Assembly: GCA_032017425.1 (NCBI GenBank)
Contig: DALZPW010000006.1
Strand: one strand, 5' to 3'
Length of the DNA stretch: 64,000 nucleotides
Source of the DNA: Faucicola tetraodonis
GTDB lineage: Bacteria > Pseudomonadota > Gammaproteobacteria > Pseudomonadales > Moraxellaceae
Shown: positions 1-7,605 of the stretch, piece by piece
Position numbering within the stretch: position 1 is the stretch's first letter
Layout of the letters: each line of letters opens with the position of its first letter
The notes under the pieces: generated by a model
Seen by the model: only the letters and a program-made list of their open reading frames with translations
The model's database searches: none
What the model was told of the DNA's origin: nothing
Made by a program: the position numbers and the translations under genes

Positions 1-180
1 GATGAGCAAGGCATCAAGGTGGTGACCGAAGTGCATCCTGCTGCGCAGTTTTTCCCTGCAGAAGACTACCACCAAGATTATTATGCCAACAACCCGACCC
101 AAAGCTATTGCAACTTTGTGATTCCGCCCAAGCTTGCTAAGCTTAAACAATATTTTAGTGGTTTTATGATTGAACAATGA
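1..180 (+). CDS. msrA: Peptide-methionine (S)-S-oxide reductase MsrA, 3' end only
   Basis: The window opens inside a gene read in frame from base 1 to a TGA at 178-180; 59 C-terminal residues are visible. They contain FPAEDYHQDYY, then NNPTQSYC and a VIPPKLAKLK tail, the conserved C-terminal part of MsrA, which reduces methionine-S-sulfoxide in proteins at thioredoxin's expense. The catalytic GCFW motif lies upstream of the window, so it cannot be checked and it is not known whether an MsrB domain precedes it. A terminator follows within 30 bases, so the gene ends its transcription unit. Confidence 0.9.
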   Translation, partial: DEQGIKVVTEVHPAAQFFPAEDYHQDYYANNPTQSYCNFVIPPKLAKLKQYFSGFMIEQ

Positions 181-208
181 ACCGTATCGATACTGTGTTA
201 ATGCTTTC

Positions 209-245
209 AAAATTGGGCTTTACACCGTTAATGCCCAATTTTTTT
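209..245 (+). terminator. Rho-independent terminator after msrA
   Basis: AAATTGGGC pairs with GCCCAATTT around a 14-base loop, followed by a run of T. It lies about 30 bases after the msrA stop. Confidence 0.75.
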
Positions 246-424
246 GAGTTCGACAGTTAAACTTACATCAATAGTGCAAAAATTAACGCTTTATCACCCA
301 ATGTGAAAAAATGTAATTAAATGCATTTACTCCTTTCACTAAGCAAGCTTTTTTTATACCCTTGAATGAGTCAAAATTCACCCCGTTTGTTGATGTTTTT
401 ATCTGTCACTATTCAAGGTTTGTT

Positions 425-1810
425 ATGCGTTTACTTCCGATTTTTATGGCGCTGGCAGGCGTGGCGATGATTAGCCAAGCGAATGCCGCACCGACACCGC
501 CTAATCTTAGCAATGCCCAGTTTCAACAGTGTTTATCCAATCTCAAAAACAGCAGCACCTTTCGCGGTGTATCCAGCACTTTAGAACAATATCGCCCAAC
601 TGAGCCTGACCCTAGCGTGATTGTCTCACTCAACTATCAACCTGAGTTTCAAAAAGAAGTGTGGGACTATCTCTCAGGTCTGGTCGATGAAGAGCGTGTG
701 CAAGACGGTATCAATGCCAAAAACCAACTGCAAAGCACGCTAAGCCGCATCGAGCAGCGCTATGGCGTGAAAGGAACGGATGTACTCGGCGTCTGGGGGG
801 TAGAGTCGAACTTTGGTAAGCAGCTGGGTAAAAAAGACTTAATCCAGTCGTTGGCGACCTTGTCTTGCTTTGACCGTCGTCAGTCGTACTTTCGCACGGA
901 ATACGCCAACGCGCTGCGTATCTTGCAAAATGGTGATATCCGCCGTGATGACATGACTGGCTCATGGGCAGGGGCGTTTGGGCAAACCCAGTTTATGCCA
1001 AGTACCTTCTTACGCTTGGCGCAAGATTTTGATGGTGATGGACGTAAAGATTTGGTCAACAGCCAAGCTGATGCGCTCGCGTCAACGGCCAATTTCTTGG
1101 ATAAAGCAGGTTATCGCACGGGCGAGCCTTGGGGGTTTGAGGTCAAGCTGCCTTCAGGGTTTTGGGCAGATAGCAACCGCAAAGCCAAAAAACCGATGAG
1201 CTACTGGCGCAGTCAAGGTCTGACCCTTGCCAATGGTCAGCCGCTACCCTCTAGCCTTGATAGTGCAGGTTTGTTATTACCTGCAGGTAGCAAAGGTCCT
1301 GCGTTCTTAGTGGGTAAAAACTTCGATGCGTTTTATAGTTACAATGCGTCAGAGAACTACGCGCTAGCGATTGCGCATTTGTCCGATATGATTAGCCAAA
1401 ACCGTACTAGCAACGTCGGCTTTGTCACACCTTGGCCCACGGATGATGCCGGTATTAGTCGCCGTCAAGCCCGTGAAATCCAGCAAGCACTGCTTAATCG
1501 TGGGTATGATATTGGTCAAGCTGATGGCATGATTGGCGATAAAACGCGCTATGCCATTCAAGATTTTCAGCGTCAGCAAGGTGTCAACCCTGATGGTCGT
1601 GCGGGTATGAAACTCTACCGTATGCTAATGACTCAGCCAATAGGCAATGCTCAGTACCCAAACCAATACCCGACCCAAACGCCCGTTCGATACCAGTCTG
1701 TACCGAATTCAACGATTACTGCCACGCCGACTAAAGTGGTACGCGACGCCAATGGGCGCACGAGTTACTATCGTATCGACAATGGGCAAGGTGGGGTGAC
1801 AACGCCCTAG
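425..1810 (+). CDS. mltB: Lytic murein transglycosylase (MltB/SLT_2 family) with peptidoglycan-binding domain
   Basis: 461 residues. It cleaves peptidoglycan glycan strands with formation of 1,6-anhydro-muramic acid in the periplasm. The reading frame is open upstream to 362, but the ATG at 425 is preferred: AAGG sits 6 bases upstream and the protein then begins with a clean signal peptide (MRLLPIFMALAGVAMISQANA). The catalytic motif GVWGVESNFGKQLG, with the acid Glu, lies near residue 140, and AGAFGQTQFMPSTF is the typical SLT_2 substrate-cleft motif. The last roughly 120 residues hold a PG_binding_1 domain (RRQAREIQQALLNRGYDIG, then a DFQRQQGV segment) and a Pro/Gln/Tyr-rich tail. No lipobox is visible, so it looks soluble periplasmic rather than membrane-anchored. 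Single-gene unit ended by a bidirectional terminator. Confidence 0.9.
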   Translation: MRLLPIFMALAGVAMISQANAAPTPPNLSNAQFQQCLSNLKNSSTFRGVSSTLEQYRPTEPDPSVIVSLNYQPEFQKEVWDYLSGLVDEERVQDGINAKNQLQSTLSRIEQRYGVKGTDVLGVWGVESNFGKQLGKKDLIQSLATLSCFDRRQSYFRTEYANALRILQNGDIRRDDMTGSWAGAFGQTQFMPSTFLRLAQDFDGDGRKDLVNSQADALASTANFLDKAGYRTGEPWGFEVKLPSGFWADSNRKAKKPMSYWRSQGLTLANGQPLPSSLDSAGLLLPAGSKGPAFLVGKNFDAFYSYNASENYALAIAHLSDMISQNRTSNVGFVTPWPTDDAGISRRQAREIQQALLNRGYDIGQADGMIGDKTRYAIQDFQRQQGVNPDGRAGMKLYRMLMTQPIGNAQYPNQYPTQTPVRYQSVPNSTITATPTKVVRDANGRTSYYRIDNGQGGVTTP

Positions 1811-1921
1811 TCATTGAAACCTTAGTGTTTCAGTGTTAGGCATTAAACCTTAAATGATTTAAACCTGAGTTATTTAAGCCGTAGTCATCTACAATGTTCA
1901 TCAATTTTTCATTACCCAATA

Positions 1922-1953
1922 AAAAACCCTTAATGCTGAGATTAAGGGTTTTT
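1922..1953. terminator. Bidirectional terminator between mltB and the convergent small gene
   Basis: Perfect 13-base stem AAAAACCCTTAAT / ATTAAGGGTTTTT with a 6-base loop. A-run and T-run flanks make it usable in both directions. Confidence 0.85.
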
Positions 1954-1998
1954 GTTGATATCAATACGGTCTTGTTAATATCGACAAATTATACAACC

Positions 1999-2259
1999 TT
2001 ATACAATAGGTGGCGGGGTGGGCTCTTCACCATCATCCATTTGGATCGGTTTGACTTCGCCTTTTGAATTGCTGCCCCAATTGTCCTCTTCGTCTTCATC
2101 CCACTTTTTGAAGTTATCGCGTGGGTTGATACCACGGCGTTTCATGTCTTCGACTTGCTCTTCGAGGGTGCGAAACTGCTGCGCTTCGTGCATGGTATCT
2201 TCAAGTTGGTTGATTTTGTTTTCAAGATCTTCCGCTTGTTGGGTCACATGATTGCTCAT
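1999..2259 (-). CDS. Small acidic coiled-coil protein, function unknown
   Basis: 86 residues, not recognised with certainty. Residues 5-45 have heptad-like spacing (QQAEDLENKINQLEDTM, then RTLEEQVEDMKRR), typical of a short coiled coil. The C-terminal half is strongly acidic and Trp-containing (KKWDEDEEDNW) and ends in a Pro-rich tail. AGAGGA lies 9 bases before the ATG, which supports real translation. The layout loosely recalls SlyX (short coiled coil plus Pro-rich end), but it lacks the SlyX core motif, so the name is not used. It has no signal peptide or membrane segment and is expected to be cytoplasmic and oligomeric. It ends at the bidirectional terminator shared with mltB. Confidence 0.7.
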   Translation of the reverse strand: MSNHVTQQAEDLENKINQLEDTMHEAQQFRTLEEQVEDMKRRGINPRDNFKKWDEDEEDNWGSNSKGEVKPIQMDDGEEPTPPPIV

Positions 2260-2459
2260 AATTTTATCCTCTTTTTATTCTCAATATTATCGTTATGTAT
2301 GCTGTGAGATTATCATAACACAAACAAATGTGACGCTAGATAGCAGGTCTGTATAACATTATCATGACATGAGTAAATCATGGCTTGGTCAAAGCTGATA
2401 TAAAATACTTGGGTAAAACGCGCATAAAACCATAAAAAAGGCGTGTTAGAAACGATGGA

Positions 2460-3467
2460 TTAAGCTTGTACAATGATGTTAATCTGCCACAGCTCGCGGA
2501 TACTTTGCCCTTCTTTGACCGAGAACAACCATCGTTTTTTCACCAGTTGGCTTTTTATCCATTGATAATCGATACTACTGATTTGACAGCGCGAGACCGC
2601 ATGGATATTGGGTGAGATTTTGAGCGCTTCTGCCATTGCAGCATCTTTGAGGGAATCATTAATTTGGGTCAACATCATATTACTGGTAAAGGGCTGTGGT
2701 AATGCTTGTAGCGTTTGCACAATATTACCCCAGCTAAAGGTGTAAGTTGCGCTGATTTCTTGCAAATTGCCGCCTTCAAACGCGTGTGCGGTATAGTTGA
2801 CCAATAACGCTTCATTGAGCTCTTTTGGCGTAACCTGGGTTGGTCTGGCTTCAGCTTCAGGGGACTGTTGAGTGCCCTCTAGACTGCTATCAGTTAAGGC
2901 GGGTTGCACGCCATTACGGATATGAAATCTATCCGAGACAAACATCGACTTTAAATCGCCACTAGCAGTGGCCGGTAGCGTGCTCAATGAACGGGTGTCT
3001 TTGACCCAACCTAATCGCGGAAATTTCTCTTTGATTTCCCCAAGCATACGCACGCATTCTGACACGCCATCATGGGTCTGACCGAAGTGAATTACCCGCA
3101 AACCCTGTTCTTTAATCACCAAATTAAACAAATCCAACCGTTGGCGTAATAGCTCATTTTGGTTCAGCTGGGTATTGACTAGCGCAATCATCGGGACGCG
3201 TTTTGAAGACGCATAGATATAAGATAAGTGCAGATAACTGACACCAGATAGGCTTAAATGACCGTAATCATTGCCCAAAATAAAAATCATATAATCGCAT
3301 TGGTCGATTTGTTGGCGGCTGTACTCAACAAAATTGGTATTGGTCGCAAGCAAATCCCAAGTCAAAAAATAATCCGTCGATAACGCGTACTCTAGCGCGT
3401 TCTCTAGGTAGAGATTTTCATTTCTAACCAAAGAGATATGAATATGATAACGTTTCTTTTGAGACAT
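2460..3467 (-). CDS. DUF4062-like N-terminal domain protein
   Basis: 335 residues from the ATG at 3467, chosen because GGAGAAG lies 5 bases upstream; the frame stays open 33 bases further. Residues 1-150 resemble DUF4062, a TIR/nucleoside-deoxyribosyltransferase-like fold: KKRYHIHISLVRNENLYLE, then RQQIDQCDYMIFILGNDYGH and GVSYLHLSYIYA. The Asp-Tyr core, the GxxYG-like turn and the SYxxxxY segment are the family hallmarks. The C-terminal half (about 160-335) is not recognised; it has a Pro/Glu/Ala-rich linker around 200-225 and no transmembrane helix. Family members are found both in nucleotide-signalling or STAND-type proteins and in stand-alone proteins; no enzymatic role is established here. 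It stands alone between the small coiled-coil gene and murI, all on the minus strand. Confidence 0.7.
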   Translation of the reverse strand: MSQKKRYHIHISLVRNENLYLENALEYALSTDYFLTWDLLATNTNFVEYSRQQIDQCDYMIFILGNDYGHLSLSGVSYLHLSYIYASSKRVPMIALVNTQLNQNELLRQRLDLFNLVIKEQGLRVIHFGQTHDGVSECVRMLGEIKEKFPRLGWVKDTRSLSTLPATASGDLKSMFVSDRFHIRNGVQPALTDSSLEGTQQSPEAEARPTQVTPKELNEALLVNYTAHAFEGGNLQEISATYTFSWGNIVQTLQALPQPFTSNMMLTQINDSLKDAAMAEALKISPNIHAVSRCQISSIDYQWIKSQLVKKRWLFSVKEGQSIRELWQINIIVQA

Positions 3468-3565
3468 GCTATCTTCTCCATAACGCTCTAATGAACGCAA
3501 TTAATTAAAAAAGTAAAGGGTTAAAAGCTAAAAGGGCAAAAAGCCATGCTGACTAACCAACAAGC

Positions 3566-4435
3566 TCAATACACTGCACCATGTTGAGTCACACACAAGG
3601 TAAAAAAATCAATCCCTAACTCTGGCAAAAACCGCTGCAACAAACGCGTTGCCGCCTGCTCAGCGGCAGGTAAGTTGGCGGTGGCATAAAACTGTAACCG
3701 TGGTCGCTCTTTATGAGAGGCAAGCTGATTGGCTTGCTCAAGCAAATCATGCACCCGTTTGGCAATGGCATCCCCTGAATCAATCAATGCCACTTGCCCC
3801 ATAGCTTGGTGGGTCATCAGCTCATCGATACGCTGTGCCAAATAGGCTTTAAAAAAAGGAAAATGGGTACAGCCCAGTACCAGTTGGTCTACCTTTTTAG
3901 CCTGTAACTCACTTAGCAAGTGATCTAAATCAGTCACCGCTGGGTGATGGCTTGGCATACCCAATTCCACCCAAGGCACTAGGCTGTTAAAGCTATATTT
4001 GTGCACAGTCACTTGCTGCGGTTTAGCGACTTGTTCAATAACTTCATTGAGTAAATACCCGTGCAAGGTCGCTGGGGTTGCCAACACCGCGACTTGCTTG
4101 GTCGTCGACTGCATCACCGCAGGTTTTAATGCGGGGACTAAACCGACAATCGGCACTTGAGGATACTGCCGCCTTGCCGCCTGTAATCCATGCGCAGAGG
4201 CACTATTGCAAGCTATCACAATAAGTTTACAGCCTTGCGAATGTAGCCATGCCACGGCCTGCAAGGTAAGCTCACAAATCTCTGCTTCACTGCGTGAGCC
4301 ATAGGGTACGTGCAGGGTATCGGCAAGATAGATATAACGTTCAAATGGCAAGCGCCGCTGCAAATGGGTCAATACCGACAATCCGCCCAACCCAGAATCA
4401 AATACGCCTATCGGCGCGCTTGCTAACTCTACCAT
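3566..4435 (-). CDS. murI: Glutamate racemase
   Basis: 289 residues. It interconverts L- and D-glutamate, supplying D-Glu for the peptidoglycan stem peptide in the cytoplasm. The N-terminal motif PIGVFDSGLGGLSV (residues 8-21) carries the conserved Asp and Ser, and the two catalytic cysteines lie in VIACNSASAHG (about residue 76) and VLGCTHFPFF (about residue 190). The length fits the family (about 260-290). The start is the only reasonable ATG before the motif; its ribosome site (AGG) is weak. About 100 bases separate it from the downstream DUF4062 gene. It is cofactor independent; no regulatory N-terminal extension of the E. coli type is present. Confidence 0.95.
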   Translation of the reverse strand: MVELASAPIGVFDSGLGGLSVLTHLQRRLPFERYIYLADTLHVPYGSRSEAEICELTLQAVAWLHSQGCKLIVIACNSASAHGLQAARRQYPQVPIVGLVPALKPAVMQSTTKQVAVLATPATLHGYLLNEVIEQVAKPQQVTVHKYSFNSLVPWVELGMPSHHPAVTDLDHLLSELQAKKVDQLVLGCTHFPFFKAYLAQRIDELMTHQAMGQVALIDSGDAIAKRVHDLLEQANQLASHKERPRLQFYATANLPAAEQAATRLLQRFLPELGIDFFTLCVTQHGAVY

Positions 4436-4623
4436 AGCCTAATCAGTCCAACTCGCAGGGTGTTGCTATTTTAAACCGCAAAATAACTGTACCCATAAAA
4501 CAGACCACTATCTTATACCAATTTTTAGGTACTCACTACAAAAAAATGCAGTTGCCGAACTTGACAGCCCATTCGTCACTTTACTTGCTCAAAACTTATC
4601 AACAGTTTGCTTAACGCTGAGAC

Positions 4624-5331
4624 TTATGCGCTCATGGTCAAGGTAAAAGTGCTATCACCACTGTGCAAAATCAATGACGTCCCCTCTTCACCCTCTATCA
4701 ACTCACCCAACTTAATCAAATGGTAAAACACATTGCGATGAATGAGTCCGTATAATGCTGAGTCACCATTTTGCCGCACCAACAGATAAGGCTGGCTGGC
4801 TTGTTTTTGCTGCAAGCCAGCATCATGCTGGCTTGCATGGGTAAATGGCAGACCCAAACGAATCGGATGCTGCTCGTCAGCAATCACCACATCGCCTTGC
4901 GTGGTGGTGAACTGCAACACCGGTTTGCTAGTATCGCCAAATTGCTCGTTAATGACGTCCACTTGATTGACTAGCAGTGGCGCGTCTTCTACTTGGATTT
5001 GCCATTTTTCAACAGGGGTTTTTAAAAAATACTCAACGTGGTGGTTGTCATCAACCTCTGACCATAACACTTTGGCAAACAGATCAATGAGTAGTGGACG
5101 GGTGATTTGACTGCCTTCATGCCACCACTCGCCATTGGCTTTGACCACCACATCCATCGTACCGCTGAGTTTGGGTTGCCATTTTTCAAGCGGTGGAATT
5201 TGGCGTGTCGGATGGTTTGCGTCTGCTACCGCTTGCGAAGCGACCGATTGCTCGATTTGTTGGCTTAGCTCGCCTATATCAAAGCTAGTATCAAAGTTGG
5301 GTTTAGACGCTACATTATTAGTATTAGTCAT
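4624..5331 (-). CDS. DUF1285 domain-containing protein
   Basis: About 235 residues from the ATG at 5331. The frame is open up to 5463 with several in-frame ATGs (5343, 5418 and others) and none has a strong ribosome site, so the start is uncertain. The DUF1285 core begins near residue 45: PPLEKWQPKLSGTMDVVVK, then NGEWWHEGSQITRPLLIDLF and YFLKTPVEKWQIQVEDAPL. The family is a small beta-rich cytoplasmic fold of unknown function, common in Pseudomonas and Moraxellaceae. The C-terminal part (YGLIHRNVFYHLIKLGELI) is also typical. The N-terminal 40 residues are low-complexity Asn/Gln/Ser. It shares no obvious operon with murI (188-base gap). Confidence 0.75.
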   Translation of the reverse strand: MTNTNNVASKPNFDTSFDIGELSQQIEQSVASQAVADANHPTRQIPPLEKWQPKLSGTMDVVVKANGEWWHEGSQITRPLLIDLFAKVLWSEVDDNHHVEYFLKTPVEKWQIQVEDAPLLVNQVDVINEQFGDTSKPVLQFTTTQGDVVIADEQHPIRLGLPFTHASQHDAGLQQKQASQPYLLVRQNGDSALYGLIHRNVFYHLIKLGELIEGEEGTSLILHSGDSTFTLTMSA

Positions 5332-5882
5332 TTTCTGGCTCATATTATGGTAGTTTTTATTTAGATTAGGATTTAGAGTATTGTATGGGTTTATGAATGC
5401 CATGATGCGCTGTGTTGACATCACTTTGTGGTACATAGTAGTCAATTCAACGCTGGGTTTCAAATAGTCGCTGTTAGTACCTGTGTCGATTTATTGTATA
5501 TAAAGGTGACAGATAGCATAAGACAAGCCAAATTGGATGCGATAAATTAAGCCCGGCAGTCATTTTCTCCTGCAAAAATATTAGGTGGTTAAACGGTTAA
5601 TCTATTATACTAAGTAGTATTTTTTCTGAATTCATATAACGATTCATTATATGTTAAAATCAAGAAAACCATTGATAACATTGCCAGCCTGCGCCAGCAA
5701 TTATTTGATGAACTGATAATCAAAGGCTAACCTTCCCAATCACTAGCCTTGCAAAAATCATCGTGATGCAACTTAAGTTGAAAGGCTGTCAGATGTAAGC
5801 TGATAAATCGCATTGTTTAACCCAATGCGAGCAAGGTTAAGTAAGTTGTCATCACTGAATTTTATTTTTCTAAGGAGTTTGT
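5332..5882. other. Intergenic region with two dyads and a possible gene remnant
   Basis: This is the divergent spacer between the DUF1285 gene and ETF-QO. Two AT-rich dyads are visible: ATACTA-AG-TAGTAT at 5607-5620 and CATATAA-7 nt-TTATATG at 5633-5653. Directly after them, a short open stretch on the plus strand ends at a TAA near 5729 and reads like coding sequence (TIDNIASLRQQLFDELI) but has no start codon with a ribosome site. It may be the relic of a lost gene. An AAGGAG ribosome site for ETF-QO is at 5873-5878. Confidence 0.45.
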
Positions 5883-7544
5883 ATGCAAGACATCGAACGC
5901 GAGCAAATGGAGTTTGACGTAGTTATCGTGGGTGGCGGACCTTCAGGTCTATCTGCGGCAATTCGTCTACGTCAACTTGCCATTGCTGCTGGCAATCCTG
6001 ATTTTAGCGTGTGTATCGTTGAAAAAGGGTCAGAATTTGGTGCCCATATCTTATCAGGTGCGGTCATGGAGCCTAATGCACTGACTGAACTGATTCCTGA
6101 TTGGAAAGAAAAAGGTGCGCCCGTTCGCGTGCAAACCAAAGGTGACCGCGTCTACATGCTCAAAAATGAGACCAAATACCGCGAATTGCCAGAAAAAATC
6201 GTCCCAAGCTTGATGCACAACCATGGCAACTACATTATCTCATTGGGTAACCTTGTACGTTGGTTAGCCACCCAAGCCGAAGAGCTTGAAGTGATGATGT
6301 TCCCAGGTTTTTCTGCCGCTGAAATTCTCTACAACGAAGATGGTTCTGTCCGTGGCGTATTGACGGGTGACATGGGCGTCAATGCCGAAGGTCAACCAAA
6401 ATCAGGCTATGAGCCAGGCTATGAGCTACTGGCAAAATACACCATTTTTGCTGAAGGCTGCCGTGGTCACTTAGGTAAACGCTTAATCAGCCGTTTTAAC
6501 CTATCAGAAGGCAAAGACCCGCAGCATTACGGGATTGGCTTAAAAGAGCTTTGGGAAATTGACCCTGCCAAACACCAAGAAGGTATGGTGCTGCACGGTT
6601 CAGGTTGGCCACTTAGCGAGACGCATAGTAACGGTGGTTGGTGGTTATATTTTGACGAAAACAACCAAGTGTCATTTGGTATGGTGATTGACTTGTCTTA
6701 TCACAACCCTTACCTATCGCCATTTGATGAGTTACAACGTCTAAAAACCCACCCGCTCATTCGCAATATTTTAGAAGGCGGTAAACGCTTATCTTACGGT
6801 GCGCGTGCCTTGACCAAAGGCGGTTTAAATTCATTACCAAAACTGTATTTTGCCGGTGGTGTATTAGTGGGTGACGATGCAGGTTTCCTAAACCCAGCAA
6901 AAATCAAAGGTACTCATACCGCCATCAAATCAGGTATGTTAGCCGCTGAAGCCGTGTATGAAGCGATTGCGGCTGGTCGTCAACATGACGAAGTGCCAAC
7001 CTATGAGCAAAAATTCAAAGCATCATGGCTCTACAACGACATGTACCAAGCGCGTAACTTCGCAAATGCGATGCACCGCATGGGTATCTGGATGGGCGGT
7101 GCCTTCAACTTCCTAGAGCAAAATATATTTAAGGGTAAAATGCCACTGACTATTCGTGACAGAATGCCAGACTACGATGTGCTTGAGCGCGCAGACCACG
7201 CCTATATCCCTGAGTATCCAAAGCCCGATGGTAAGCTGACCTTTGATAAATTATCTTCCGTGTTTATCTCCAATACCAACCACGCTGAAGATCAACCTTG
7301 TCACCTAAAACTAACCGATCCAGAGGTACCAATTAAGCGTAACCTCAAAATCTTTGCTGAGCCTGCACAGCGTTACTGCCCAGCAGGGGTATATGAAGTG
7401 GTGCAAAGTGACAGCGGCGCAAAATTTGTAATCAACTCACAAAACTGTGTGCACTGTAAAACTTGCGATATCAAAGACCCCTCACAAAACATCACGTGGG
7501 TCACGCCAGAAGGTGGTGGTGGTCCAAACTACCCAAATATGTAA
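5883..7544 (+). CDS. Electron transfer flavoprotein-ubiquinone oxidoreductase
   Basis: 553 residues. This membrane-associated flavo-iron-sulfur enzyme passes electrons from reduced ETF (fatty-acid and amino-acid oxidation) to ubiquinone. The N-terminal FAD-binding fold DVVIVGGGPSGLSAAIRLR is at residues 12-30; the ubiquinone-binding middle region includes EGCRGHLGK and GDDAGFLNPAKIKGTH. The C-terminal domain carries the four cysteines of the 4Fe-4S cluster (RYCPAGVYE, then NCVHCKTCDIKDPSQNITW). The length matches bacterial and mitochondrial ETF-QO (550-617). Start: ATG with a strong AAGGAG site 8 bases upstream. The ETF subunits (etfAB) are not adjacent. It is monocistronic, closed by a perfect palindromic terminator. 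Confidence 0.95.
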   Translation: MQDIEREQMEFDVVIVGGGPSGLSAAIRLRQLAIAAGNPDFSVCIVEKGSEFGAHILSGAVMEPNALTELIPDWKEKGAPVRVQTKGDRVYMLKNETKYRELPEKIVPSLMHNHGNYIISLGNLVRWLATQAEELEVMMFPGFSAAEILYNEDGSVRGVLTGDMGVNAEGQPKSGYEPGYELLAKYTIFAEGCRGHLGKRLISRFNLSEGKDPQHYGIGLKELWEIDPAKHQEGMVLHGSGWPLSETHSNGGWWLYFDENNQVSFGMVIDLSYHNPYLSPFDELQRLKTHPLIRNILEGGKRLSYGARALTKGGLNSLPKLYFAGGVLVGDDAGFLNPAKIKGTHTAIKSGMLAAEAVYEAIAAGRQHDEVPTYEQKFKASWLYNDMYQARNFANAMHRMGIWMGGAFNFLEQNIFKGKMPLTIRDRMPDYDVLERADHAYIPEYPKPDGKLTFDKLSSVFISNTNHAEDQPCHLKLTDPEVPIKRNLKIFAEPAQRYCPAGVYEVVQSDSGAKFVINSQNCVHCKTCDIKDPSQNITWVTPEGGGGPNYPNM

Positions 7545-7555
7545 TGATGTATCAA

Positions 7556-7585
7556 AAAAAGCCGCTAACGTTAGCGGCTTTTTTA
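7556..7585. terminator. Bidirectional terminator between ETF-QO and the PhoD-like gene
   Basis: Perfect palindrome AGCCGCTAAC/GTTAGCGGCT flanked by A7 and T6. It serves the convergent genes on both sides. Confidence 0.85.
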
Positions 7586-7605
7586 CTGGGTTTTGTCAAA
7601 CTTGT

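Noticed and set aside
711..965. Long antisense frames inside mltB, parE, argA, recG and the PhoD-like gene
   Set aside because: They mirror the codon structure of clear genes, have no ribosome sites and no recognisable domains.
1999..2259. Naming the small coiled-coil gene slyX
   Set aside because: Size and layout fit loosely, but the conserved SlyX core is missing.
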